The position numbers and the translations under genes are program-made. A stretch of 64,000 nucleotides of DNA, taken from assembly GCA_009785325.1 (NCBI GenBank), contig WQWN01000001.1, positions 62,001 to 126,000 on the forward strand, written 5' to 3'. Positions 38,553 through 46,970 of the stretch are shown piece by piece. Under the pieces are notes generated by a model, which was given only the letters and a program-made list of their open reading frames with translations, did not search any database and was not told the DNA's origin. Each line of letters opens with the position of its first letter. The first letter of the stretch is position 1. This DNA comes from Candidatus Saccharimonadota bacterium (GTDB taxonomy: Bacteria; Patescibacteriota; Saccharimonadia; Saccharimonadales; Saccharimonadaceae).

Positions 38553-39953
38553 ATGAAAAAACTTCCAACAGTAGCTATTATCGGGCAGACGAACGCGGGC
38601 AAAAGCTCGCTTTTCAACCGTATGACGCGGTCGAGGCAAGCGATTGTAGCAAAAGAAGAAGGGACAACGCGCGACAATGTGATGGCACGAGTAGCGACGG
38701 CGAAGGGAGCTTTTTGGCTGGTGGATACGGCGGGACTGAAGGACCCTGAGGACGAATTCGAGGCGTCTATCCAGGACCAGATCGCGGATGCAGTGGAAAA
38801 TGCGGACCTGATATTAGTGGCGATGGACGCTACGAAATACCCAAATCAGGACGATAAAGACATCGCGAAAAAAGCGCTGAAGAGTCGGAAGCCTGTAGTG
38901 TTGATTTTGAATAAGTGTGATTTGAAGGGGAATTTGGCGGAGGAAGAGTTTCTGCGCCTAGGTGTGAAAGATCGAGTACGAGTAAGTGCAGAACACGGTA
39001 CCGGCGTGAAGGAGTTGAAAGAGCTGATCGGCGAACTGATCGATCTGTCGGGGGCGCAAGTGAAGGACGAAGATGTTTTGAAGATTGCGCTGATTGGGCG
39101 GCCAAATGTCGGAAAGTCGAGCTTGTTTAATGTGATGGCGAAAAAACAGCAGGCGATCGTAGCGAATGTGAGCGGGACGACGAGGGATCTGAATCGAGTG
39201 AAAATTAAGTTTGAGAAAGTAGCGCTGGAAATTATCGATACGGCAGGGGTGCGACGACCTGGCAAGCAGGAAGTGGGAGTGGAGAAGTTTTCGGTACTCA
39301 GGACGATGCAGGCGATCGAAGAGGCGGATGTTTGCTGTCTTTTAGTAGACGGGACGGAGCCGCGGAGTGCTTTTGATCAGAGACTAGCGGGAATTATCGA
39401 CAAAGTAGGTAAAGGGATGATTATAGTGGTGACGAAGTGGGACCTGGTGGATGCGAGCGAGGAAGGTGTGACGGATAAGATTTTGGCGGGGATGACGCGA
39501 GATTTTAATTTCGCGCCATATGCGCCTGTAGTACTGACGAGTAGCGTGGATGGGAAAAATGTAACGAAGATTTTCGAACTGGCGCTGAAGATTCGCGAGG
39601 AGCGAAAAAGGGAATTTAAGACGAGTGAATTAAACAGGGTGCTGGCGCAGGCGATTTTGTCGCACCCGCCAGCGGGGCTTAAGAACAAACACCCGAAGTT
39701 GCGATATATGGTACAGACAGATACGAGTCCGCCGTGGTTTGTGGTTTATGGGAGACATCTGAGTTTCTTACACTGGAGCTATAAGAGATATTTGGAGAAT
39801 ATTTTCAGAGAGACTTTTGGGTTTGAAGGGACGCCGATAAAGTTTAGTTTCCGCGACGAGAAGACGCAGACTGGACGGAAACCGAAGGCGGAGGAGGGTG
39901 GCGAAGAGCGGGTTAGGACAAACTGGCGAGGCGAGAAAAAGAAAAAAGGCTAG
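38553..39953 (+). CDS. der: Ribosome biogenesis GTPase Der
   Basis: Two G domains: GQTNAGKSSLFNRM and GRPNVGKSSLFNVM; C-terminal KH-like domain. Confidence 0.95.
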   Translation: MKKLPTVAIIGQTNAGKSSLFNRMTRSRQAIVAKEEGTTRDNVMARVATAKGAFWLVDTAGLKDPEDEFEASIQDQIADAVENADLILVAMDATKYPNQDDKDIAKKALKSRKPVVLILNKCDLKGNLAEEEFLRLGVKDRVRVSAEHGTGVKELKELIGELIDLSGAQVKDEDVLKIALIGRPNVGKSSLFNVMAKKQQAIVANVSGTTRDLNRVKIKFEKVALEIIDTAGVRRPGKQEVGVEKFSVLRTMQAIEEADVCCLLVDGTEPRSAFDQRLAGIIDKVGKGMIIVVTKWDLVDASEEGVTDKILAGMTRDFNFAPYAPVVLTSSVDGKNVTKIFELALKIREERKREFKTSELNRVLAQAILSHPPAGLKNKHPKLRYMVQTDTSPPWFVVYGRHLSFLHWSYKRYLENIFRETFGFEGTPIKFSFRDEKTQTGRKPKAEEGGEERVRTNWRGEKKKKG

Positions 39954-39973
39954 ACTCGTGAGAGTTTAGCCTT
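39941..39973 (-). terminator. Intrinsic terminator (minus) of the 142-aa gene, overlapping the der stop codon
   Basis: AAGGCTAGACTC-gtga-GAGTTTAGCCTT; T run on minus strand. Confidence 0.75.
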
Positions 39974-40010
39974 TAGTGTTATTACGCTGCTACAAAGGTC
40001 ACTATCACCA

Positions 40011-40439
40011 TTAATTAGTAAAAGGGATAGCTGGCGGGTTGTGGTGTTGGAGTTTTTTAATCAGCTCTATGTCGGTCGAAATAAACCTATCGTTATAACT
40101 GGTCAATATGTCAAGAAGACGACCAGGAAGCATGATTTGCGTCTGCAGGAGAGACAATGTTTCTTTTATAATCCTCCTGTCGCAGTCCAGCCGTTCTGCT
40201 ATGACATCTGCCTCCATTGTCTTATCTTTTTCACTGTAATACATCATGACGATGCGTATTTTGAGCTGTCTTGATGCGTTTTCCGTTTCGGTGAACTTAG
40301 CTTGCTCTTTCTTCGTGCCGAGAATCATCCTTGAGATGATACGGAGCACTTGAGAATGGAAGTTTGGAATTACAGACTTGTCGGGCATCCTTCCAGAATA
40401 GCCAACTGTTTTGTTTAGAAATCCTTGCAAATTGTTCAT
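40011..40439 (-). CDS. Uncharacterised 142-aa protein, possible winged-helix/HTH segment (solitary cassette)
   Basis: SD GGAGG; promoter TTGACA-17-TATACT; segment ADVIAERLDCDRRIIKETLSLLQ is HTH-like. Confidence 0.72.
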   Translation of the reverse strand: MNNLQGFLNKTVGYSGRMPDKSVIPNFHSQVLRIISRMILGTKKEQAKFTETENASRQLKIRIVMMYYSEKDKTMEADVIAERLDCDRRIIKETLSLLQTQIMLPGRLLDILTSYNDRFISTDIELIKKLQHHNPPAIPFTN

Positions 40440-40534
40440 ACACTACCTCCAGAATTTTTTTTACTTTGCAGCGTTAAGGAACATTTGCTGAACAAGGCAA
40501 CAAATACCCTTTAGTAGCCAGCAAAACTGATTGT

Positions 40535-40563
40535 AGTATAAACTATTTGACAGATAATGTCAA
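40535..40563 (-). promoter_or_regulatory. Sigma70 promoter TTGACA-17-TATACT, with its -35 inside the palindrome TTGACA-gataa-TGTCAA
   Basis: Minus strand TTGACA ttatctgtcaaatagtt TATACT. Confidence 0.82.
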
Positions 40564-40593
40564 TATGTGGCGAGATATGGTAAGATGTAGGGG

Positions 40594-41145
40594 ATGAAGA
40601 TTATTTTTGCGCTAGGAAATCCAGGAACTCAATATAGTATGACGAGGCATAATGCGGGGTTTTTTGCGGTGGATCTATATGCGAAAATACGGGAACTGGA
40701 ATGGAAAGAAAAGCCGAAGTGGAAGGCGGTGGTTGCGGAGCTTGACTCTGAGGGGGAGAAAGTGATCTTCGTGAAACCACAGACTTTTTATAACCTGGTA
40801 GGGGAGAGTCTGGTGGCGGTGATGGGGTTTTATAAAGCGGACATCGAGGACCTGCTGGTGGTTTGTGATGATCTAAATTTACCCTTTGGGGTGGTGCGAG
40901 CGCGGATGAGCGGAGGTGATGGTGGGAGTAATGGTTTACGTAGCGTAGTAGCGCAGATCGGGACGGAGTTTAAGCGGGTGAAAATCGGAACAGATGGAGA
41001 GATGCGAAAGCGAATGAGTGACGCAGATTATGTGTTGGCGAGATTTAGCGAAGAGGAGAAGGCAGAGCTGGGAGGGGTTTTGATGAAGGTGGGTGGGATG
41101 ATTGATGATTTTATCATTGGGGAGTTTGAGGCGAAGAGCGATTAG
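40594..41145 (+). CDS. pth: Peptidyl-tRNA hydrolase
   Basis: FALGNPGTQYSMTRHNAGFFAVD, FVKPQTFYNLVGESL, SGGDGGSNGLRSV. Confidence 0.95.
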   Translation: MKIIFALGNPGTQYSMTRHNAGFFAVDLYAKIRELEWKEKPKWKAVVAELDSEGEKVIFVKPQTFYNLVGESLVAVMGFYKADIEDLLVVCDDLNLPFGVVRARMSGGDGGSNGLRSVVAQIGTEFKRVKIGTDGEMRKRMSDADYVLARFSEEEKAELGGVLMKVGGMIDDFIIGEFEAKSD

Positions 41146-41198
41146 AGTCTGCAGGAGTGCCGGGACTTGATTTGACTGTGGTGAGAAAATTTGACAAC

Positions 41199-41514
41199 TA
41201 AAAAGAGCCTAAGTAAGGGTGGGCATCACTTAGGCTCATTTTAGCCTTCAACACACCACACGAGAGGCTCTGAGCGAACTCAGAAGCATGACCCACCTCA
41301 CACTTTTCGCGAGGGTCTGCCGGTTAAAGGCGTTAGTACACATACTACGATGGTCCAAGAGTGGAGGTAAGTACTCAAGGGCGTACTATGTGCATAACTT
41401 AAAAAGTTATAATCTAGTAGCGCTTTTGACCCACGAGGGGCTTTTTGCAACTATTAGATGTTATAATTTTTAGGTACCGTTTAGTGAATTTGGCGATGCC
41501 GAACTCACTAACTC
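41199..41514 (-). ncRNA. Predicted stand-alone structured non-coding RNA, ~316 nt, family unknown
   Basis: Perfect promoter 41521-41549, perfect-stem terminator 41205-41237 with U5, at least five stem-loops between, no ORF of 60 aa or longer in the supplied track on this strand. Confidence 0.75.
41205..41237 (-). terminator. Intrinsic terminator of the predicted ncRNA
   Basis: Minus GAGCCTAAGT-gatgcccaccctt-ACTTAGGCTC-TTTTTA (10-bp perfect stem). Confidence 0.88.
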
Positions 41515-41520
41515 ACGGGC

Positions 41521-41549
41521 ATTATAGCATGTGTATGGATATATGTCAA
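41521..41549 (-). promoter_or_regulatory. Perfect sigma70 promoter TTGACA-17-TATAAT
   Basis: Minus TTGACA tatatccatacacatgc TATAAT. Confidence 0.9.
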
Positions 41550-41565
41550 CACTTTTCTAATAAAA

Positions 41566-42426
41566 ATGAGTAAAATCAATAAAATACTACCCCGAGAGAG
41601 TGAATTTACATCAGTGATAGGTTCTATTGCGCATATGCCTACTAAGTTGTATTATCGCGGAGTTTTACCCGAAAAACGAGTAAAAAGTGTAGCGATCGTA
41701 GGGACACGAAAGCCGACGGCATACGGACAAGAGTTTGCGTATAAACTAGCGAGAGAACTAGCAGAGAAGGGGGTGGTGGTAGTGAGTGGACTAGCGCTAG
41801 GGATTGATGCAGTGGCGCACCGCGGAGCATTGGACGCAGGCGGAGTGACGGTGGCAGTGCTAGGAAGTGGAATTGATGACATAACGCCAAGAACGAATAA
41901 GAGACTAGGGGAGAGGATTTTAGATGAGGGCGGGGCGATTTTGAGTGAGTATGAACCGGGTCACCCTGCGATGCCGGGGCAGTTTCTCGCGAGAAATCGG
42001 ATCGTGAGTGGACTGAGTGATGCGGTGATCGTGATCGAGGCAGCAAAGCGGAGTGGAACACTGGCGACGGCGAGCTATGGGCTAAATCAAGGGAAGAGTG
42101 TGTTTGCGCTGCCGGGGAGAGTGAGTGACGCGATGAGTGCGGGGTGTTTGGCGCTTTTGAAGCAAGGAGCGACGCCTGTGGCGTGTGTGGAGGATGTTTT
42201 GGAAGTGATTGCGCCAGAGAAACTGGAACAGGTGACTCTAGGGTTTGATGGGGATAGCGAAGTAGAGCGGAAAATCGTGAAGATGATCCGAAGCGGTGTG
42301 AATGACGGAGAAGTGATCGCGGCGGGAGCAGGAGTGAGTGTAGGAGAATTTAATCAGGCGGTGACGATGATGGAATTAAAAGGAACGATTCGGGCACTAG
42401 GGGCGAATCGGTGGATGTTGAGGTAA
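41566..42426 (+). CDS. dprA: DNA-processing protein DprA
   Basis: VAIVGTRKPTAYGQEFAYKLARELAEKGVVVVSGLALGIDAVAHRGAL, FLARNRIVSGLSDAVIVIEA, FALPGRV. Confidence 0.95.
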   Translation: MSKINKILPRESEFTSVIGSIAHMPTKLYYRGVLPEKRVKSVAIVGTRKPTAYGQEFAYKLARELAEKGVVVVSGLALGIDAVAHRGALDAGGVTVAVLGSGIDDITPRTNKRLGERILDEGGAILSEYEPGHPAMPGQFLARNRIVSGLSDAVIVIEAAKRSGTLATASYGLNQGKSVFALPGRVSDAMSAGCLALLKQGATPVACVEDVLEVIAPEKLEQVTLGFDGDSEVERKIVKMIRSGVNDGEVIAAGAGVSVGEFNQAVTMMELKGTIRALGANRWMLR

Positions 42427-42455
42427 AAAAGAGGGCTGGATTTAATATCCAGCCC
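42425..42455 (-). terminator. Intrinsic terminator (minus) of the 145-aa gene
   Basis: GGGCTGGAT-ttaat-ATCCAGCCC; minus side CTCTTTTTT. Confidence 0.82.
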
Positions 42456-42468
42456 AAGGTGCGAGTTG

Positions 42469-42906
42469 TTATTGTTCGAGGAGCCAGTTTGGTTTTGGCC
42501 AAGTGCGCTGTTCACCATTTCTGCGATGACAACCGACAGACGGTCGCTCTGTGTACGATACCGTGATGTCTATGTCTGTACTCCAAGCGTCCTTCCAGAA
42601 GGCCGCAATTGCCGTGACGATCTCATCCATGGCGGCAGCGCGTTGCTGGTCTGTACAGTTTGTTATGCCGCTGCAGATATCAAAGCGGAAACTGGGACCA
42701 GAACAGATAGTATCGTTGCTTTCTATGACGGTGAATGAACTGGGTGACGTACTACGCCCCATGTGTTCATTTATCGCTTCGCTGGCGATTTGTGGCAGTT
42801 TGTCACAGAAGAAATCGTTCCGTCTTTTTGGTGCGATCACAGCATCCCTTTCTAACATAATATTGGAATAGGGCGGTTCCTTGCGAATGACAGTAATTGT
42901 TGGCAT
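42469..42906 (-). CDS. Uncharacterised 145-aa protein (solitary cassette)
   Basis: SD AAAGGAG; promoter TTGACA-17-TACAGT; own terminator. Confidence 0.72.
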   Translation of the reverse strand: MPTITVIRKEPPYSNIMLERDAVIAPKRRNDFFCDKLPQIASEAINEHMGRSTSPSSFTVIESNDTICSGPSFRFDICSGITNCTDQQRAAAMDEIVTAIAAFWKDAWSTDIDITVSYTERPSVGCHRRNGEQRTWPKPNWLLEQ

Positions 42907-42954
42907 TAATTATCCAACTCCTTTCAATTGTGAGGTGCAACTTTCGTCTTGCAT

Positions 42955-42983
42955 ACTGTAACATAATTAAATACAGATGTCAA
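42955..42983 (-). promoter_or_regulatory. Sigma70 promoter TTGACA-17-TACAGT
   Basis: Minus TTGACA tctgtatttaattatgt TACAGT. Confidence 0.78.
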
Positions 42984-43028
42984 AAGGTGGATTTTGGTGG
43001 GGAGGTTTGTTACAGTATGGGGAGTTTT

Positions 43029-45362
43029 ATGAAAAATCTAGTTATCGTAGAAAGTCCGGCAAAAGCAAAAACCATCGAGAAGTACCTCGGTAAAGATTTC
43101 CGAGTGATGAGCTCGATCGGGCATATTCGGCAGATTCCGAAGGGGAATGATGCGGTGGATATAGCGGGTGGATTTACAGCAAAGTATGAAGTGGATCCTG
43201 AAAAAAAGAAGATAGTGAGCGAGTTGAAAAAGGCCGTGAAAGAAAGTGATGCAGTATGGCTAGCTACTGACGAAGACCGCGAAGGAGAGGCGATTGCGTG
43301 GCATTTAGTAGAAGTACTGGGGCTATCTAAAGACACGAAGCGAATTACGTTTAATGAGATCACGAAAACAGCTGTAGAGGCAGCGGTAGCTAGTCCGCGC
43401 AAGGTAGATATGGGGCTAGTGGAAGCACAGCAGGCTAGGCAGGTTTTAGATAGGATCGTAGGATTTGAACTGTCGCCAGTGGTTTGGCAGAAAGTACCAG
43501 GAGGGAAGTCAGCTGGTAGAGTGCAGAGTCCAGCGCTGAGGCTCGTAGTAGAGCGAGAGCGGGAGATTGAGGCGTTTACAGCGAAGTTTAGTTATAAAGT
43601 AGTAGCGCATTTGAGGGGCGATGGTGGCGAGTTGATTAAAGCGGATTTGAAGCGAGGAATTGAAACTGAGAAGGAAGCACAGGAGTTGTTGGAAAAGCTG
43701 GTAGAGGCGGAATTTGTCGTGAAGGATGTAGTGAAGTCGCCGGGAAGTAGGAATCCTGGGGCACCTTTTACGACGTCGACGTTGCAGCAGGAGGCGAATG
43801 CGAAACTAGGATTTAGTGCGAAGACGACAATGACCGCGGCGCAGAAGCTGTACCAGGCGGGACATATTACTTATATGAGGACGGATTCGATAAGCCTGAG
43901 CGGGGCAGCGATCGCGATGATGTCAAAGTATGTGACGGGTGAATTTGGCGAGCGATATTTGAAAGTGCGGAACTTTAAGACGAAGAAAGCGGGTGCGCAG
44001 GAGGCGCATGAAGCGATTCGGCCGACACGAATTGAGGCGGTGAATGTGGGAGGGACGGACTATGATAAGAAATTATATAAACTGATCTGGAGTCGGGCGC
44101 TGGCAACACAGATGGCGAGTGCGGAACTAGAGAAAACTGTAATCGCAGTGGATGCGAGCGGTGAAGTGTTTGAGGCGAAGGGTGAAGTGATTGTTTTTGA
44201 TGGGTTTTTGAAAGTCTATGGAAGTCAGAAAGAATTGGAGTTACCGAAGCTAAGTACAGGTGATGTGTTGGGTTGTGAGGAAGTTGTGGCGCGACAGACT
44301 TTTGCGAAACCGCCTGCGAGATATACTGAAGGTTCACTCGTGAAAAAATTAGAAGATCTAGGAATTGGACGACCGAGTACTTATGCGACGATTCTGGCGA
44401 CGATTCAGGCGCGTGGATACGTAAGTAAGGGTGAGAGTGAAGGTAAAGAGAGAGAGGTAGTGGAGCTTAGATTGGCTGGCGGAGTTGTAGGGCGAGAAGT
44501 AGTAACAGAGAAAACAGGAAGTGATCGTGGGAAACTCGTGCCAGATCCGGTGGGCGAGATTTTGAGTGACTTTTTGGTGGATTACTTTACGCAAGTGGTG
44601 GATTATGGGTTTACGGCGGAGATGGAAAAAGGCTTTGATGATATAGCTTGCGGGGAAGATAGTCGAGTGAAATTATTAAGTAAGTTTTATGGGCCGTTTC
44701 ATGAGTTAGTGTTGGGAGCTGGGGGGATTGATCGGAAAGAAGTAGGAAAGGCTCGGGAAGTTGGTGTGGATCCGAAATCTGGGAAGATAGTGTTAGCGAG
44801 GATCGGGCGATACGGGCCGATGCTGCAACTAGGGGATGGAGAGGATGATGAGAAGCCGAAGTTCGCCCCGCTGCCTGCTGGGAGTGATTTGAAAAACGTA
44901 ACTATCGAGGCCGCGCTGGAGATGTTTAAGTTGCCGCGAGTAGTCGGTAAAACTAGTAGCGGAGAGGAAATTAAGGCGAATATTGGGAGGTTTGGGCCAT
45001 ACATTCAAGTAGGGAAGTTATTTGTGAGTATCAAGCCGATGGATCCTTTTGAGATTACACTGGATGAGGCGCTAGAGAAGTATGAGGCGAAATTAGAGCA
45101 GGAAAAGAATCGAAATATTGCGGACTTTGGTGGTGTGAAAATATTAAATGGACCGTATGGTCCGTATGTGACGGATGGCAAAAAAAATGCAAAGATCGCA
45201 AAAGATATAGATCCGAAATCACTAAGTGAACTAGAGGCGCGGAAGATTTTGGCGGAGGCACCAGAGAAAAAGGGGAGGTTTAGGAAGAGGAGCGAAGTAA
45301 AGAGGGTAGCTAAAAAATCTAGTGTGAAGAAGATTACCAAGAAAAAAGTGATGAAAAAGTAA
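43029..45362 (+). CDS. topA: DNA topoisomerase I
   Basis: NLVIVESPAKAKTIEKYLG, LATDEDREGEAIAWHL, YMRTDSISLSG; Lys-rich C-terminus. Confidence 0.95.
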   Translation: MKNLVIVESPAKAKTIEKYLGKDFRVMSSIGHIRQIPKGNDAVDIAGGFTAKYEVDPEKKKIVSELKKAVKESDAVWLATDEDREGEAIAWHLVEVLGLSKDTKRITFNEITKTAVEAAVASPRKVDMGLVEAQQARQVLDRIVGFELSPVVWQKVPGGKSAGRVQSPALRLVVEREREIEAFTAKFSYKVVAHLRGDGGELIKADLKRGIETEKEAQELLEKLVEAEFVVKDVVKSPGSRNPGAPFTTSTLQQEANAKLGFSAKTTMTAAQKLYQAGHITYMRTDSISLSGAAIAMMSKYVTGEFGERYLKVRNFKTKKAGAQEAHEAIRPTRIEAVNVGGTDYDKKLYKLIWSRALATQMASAELEKTVIAVDASGEVFEAKGEVIVFDGFLKVYGSQKELELPKLSTGDVLGCEEVVARQTFAKPPARYTEGSLVKKLEDLGIGRPSTYATILATIQARGYVSKGESEGKEREVVELRLAGGVVGREVVTEKTGSDRGKLVPDPVGEILSDFLVDYFTQVVDYGFTAEMEKGFDDIACGEDSRVKLLSKFYGPFHELVLGAGGIDRKEVGKAREVGVDPKSGKIVLARIGRYGPMLQLGDGEDDEKPKFAPLPAGSDLKNVTIEAALEMFKLPRVVGKTSSGEEIKANIGRFGPYIQVGKLFVSIKPMDPFEITLDEALEKYEAKLEQEKNRNIADFGGVKILNGPYGPYVTDGKKNAKIAKDIDPKSLSELEARKILAEAPEKKGRFRKRSEVKRVAKKSSVKKITKKKVMKK

Positions 45363-45399
45363 AGAAAGAATCGAGTGAGGGGAGGGGAAAATTAGAGAA

Positions 45400-45594
45400 A
45401 TGGGGTTTGTTCGGAAATTTACAGAAATGATACTAGAGAGCATCAGAGAAGGAAGAGTAGGAGAAATTTTTGAAGAGGCGGAATTGGCTTGGAGGAGTGG
45501 GGTTGTGATGGGAATAAAAGGATGGGAGGAAATTTTAACCGAAGAGAATGTTGAGGAAATTCTTGGGATGATTGAAGTGGTGGTAGAAACGTGA
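45400..45594 (+). CDS. Hypothetical 64-aa protein
   Basis: Short ORF downstream of topA, amphipathic helical composition; no strong support. Confidence 0.35.
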   Translation: MGFVRKFTEMILESIREGRVGEIFEEAELAWRSGVVMGIKGWEEILTEENVEEILGMIEVVVET

Positions 45595-45717
45595 AGTTTG
45601 CTTTAAGTTTGTAGAATATACAACGCCATATGTGGTGGATTTTGGAACTTGCATACAAAAACTTTTTTCGGTTGGCTAGTTTATGATATAATTGAGGTAG
45701 AAAATTAACAAAGATAC

Positions 45718-45746
45718 TTGACATATATGCTGCCTTATTTTATCAT
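45718..45746 (+). promoter_or_regulatory. Sigma70-like promoter TTGACA-17-TATCAT
   Basis: TTGACA tatatgctgccttattt TATCAT upstream of the sigma4-HARE gene. Confidence 0.65.
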
Positions 45747-45804
45747 GTATGTAGTCTATAGTATATAAACCCTAAACATGACGTCATAGAGGAGAACGAG
45801 ACAA

Positions 45805-46869
45805 ATGAACTCTACACCCAGCAAGGATACTGGATCGGTGGTGGTCAAGAAGGCAATTGAGAATATCTTGGGCGTGATCGAGCAAGATCGCGAACGGGAA
45901 ATTATTGTGAGGCGGTTTGGAATTGGCGAGAGAAAAGAGACACTGGAGCAAATTGGTGAAATGCTCGGCATCACACGAGAGCGAGTGAGACAACTAGAGA
46001 AGGCGATTTTGATTCGCTTGAAGATCGCAGCAGAAGATGGCAAGGTGGAAGATTTGGCAGCAGCAGAGAAGTTGGTGGTGCGAAATTTGACAGAATTTGG
46101 CCGAGTAGCAAAAATAGGCGATCTCGCAAACAAAATTTACGAAAAAGAAACAAGTGCAAACGAGCGGGCAGAGGTGGCTTTTGTGAGCGAGATTTCTGCA
46201 AATCTTTCGGTAGTTGACGAGAGTGATAAATACTATCAAGCAGTAGGGATCGCAGAGTATGGTGACGCGGGCACGATCAGAACGAGAAGCACAGAAATAG
46301 TCAAGCTAATAAAAGACCACAAAGCGCCAGTCACTGTTGACGACCTAGATGAAAAACTCCACTATGAACACCCCGACCATATCAAAGCACTCGCTAGCAT
46401 CAACAAACAACTAGCATCGCTGAATGGGCTTTGGGGTCTAGCGAAATGGCCGACAGTCAATCCGAGAAATATTCGCGATAAGATTTTTGTGATTCTCGAG
46501 AACAACAAGGCGCCGATGCATTTTTCGGATATTGCGAAATCGATTTCAAGTAGCGACTTTAAGCGCAAGGACGTGACGACGCAGGCGATTCATAACGAGC
46601 TAATTAAAGATGAGCGATTTGTTTTGATCGGGCGAGGAATTTATGCACTGGACAGCTGGGGGTATGCAAAAGGTACGGTGACGGATATTATCGAGAAGAT
46701 CTTGCGCGAAGCGGGCGAGTCGATGTTCCGTGATGATATTGTGAAGAAAGTTTTGAAAAATCGACAAGTAAAAGAGACGACTGTGCTTTTGAATCTACAA
46801 AGTAAGCCGCAGTTTAAGCGGACAGGGAAGGGGATGTACGCACTTGTAGAGGTGGACGCGAAAAAATAA
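45805..46869 (+). CDS. Sigma70 region 4-like HTH fused to HARE-HTH (RpoE/delta-like) domains
   Basis: ETLEQIGEMLGITRERVRQLEKAILIRLK (sigma4); APVTVDDLDEKLHYEHPDHIKALASINKQLASL and APMHFSDIAKSIS (HARE-like). Confidence 0.75.
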   Translation: MNSTPSKDTGSVVVKKAIENILGVIEQDREREIIVRRFGIGERKETLEQIGEMLGITRERVRQLEKAILIRLKIAAEDGKVEDLAAAEKLVVRNLTEFGRVAKIGDLANKIYEKETSANERAEVAFVSEISANLSVVDESDKYYQAVGIAEYGDAGTIRTRSTEIVKLIKDHKAPVTVDDLDEKLHYEHPDHIKALASINKQLASLNGLWGLAKWPTVNPRNIRDKIFVILENNKAPMHFSDIAKSISSSDFKRKDVTTQAIHNELIKDERFVLIGRGIYALDSWGYAKGTVTDIIEKILREAGESMFRDDIVKKVLKNRQVKETTVLLNLQSKPQFKRTGKGMYALVEVDAKK

Positions 46870-46970
46870 GCGCCGCTTCTGGTTGTGATTTTGTCGTGAA
46901 AATGCTATAATTATGGCGATGAAATTGATTAGAGTCCGACTTGCATTAGATGTTTCAGACAGAGGTTTTT

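Noticed and set aside
41281-41473. 61-aa + strand ORF MTHLTLFARVCRL... in the predicted ncRNA locus
   Set aside because: No SD or promoter support on +, and it overlaps the better-supported minus-strand RNA structure.
42551-42871. 106-aa + strand ORF opposite the 145-aa cassette gene
   Set aside because: The minus ORF has promoter, SD and terminator; the + ORF has none.
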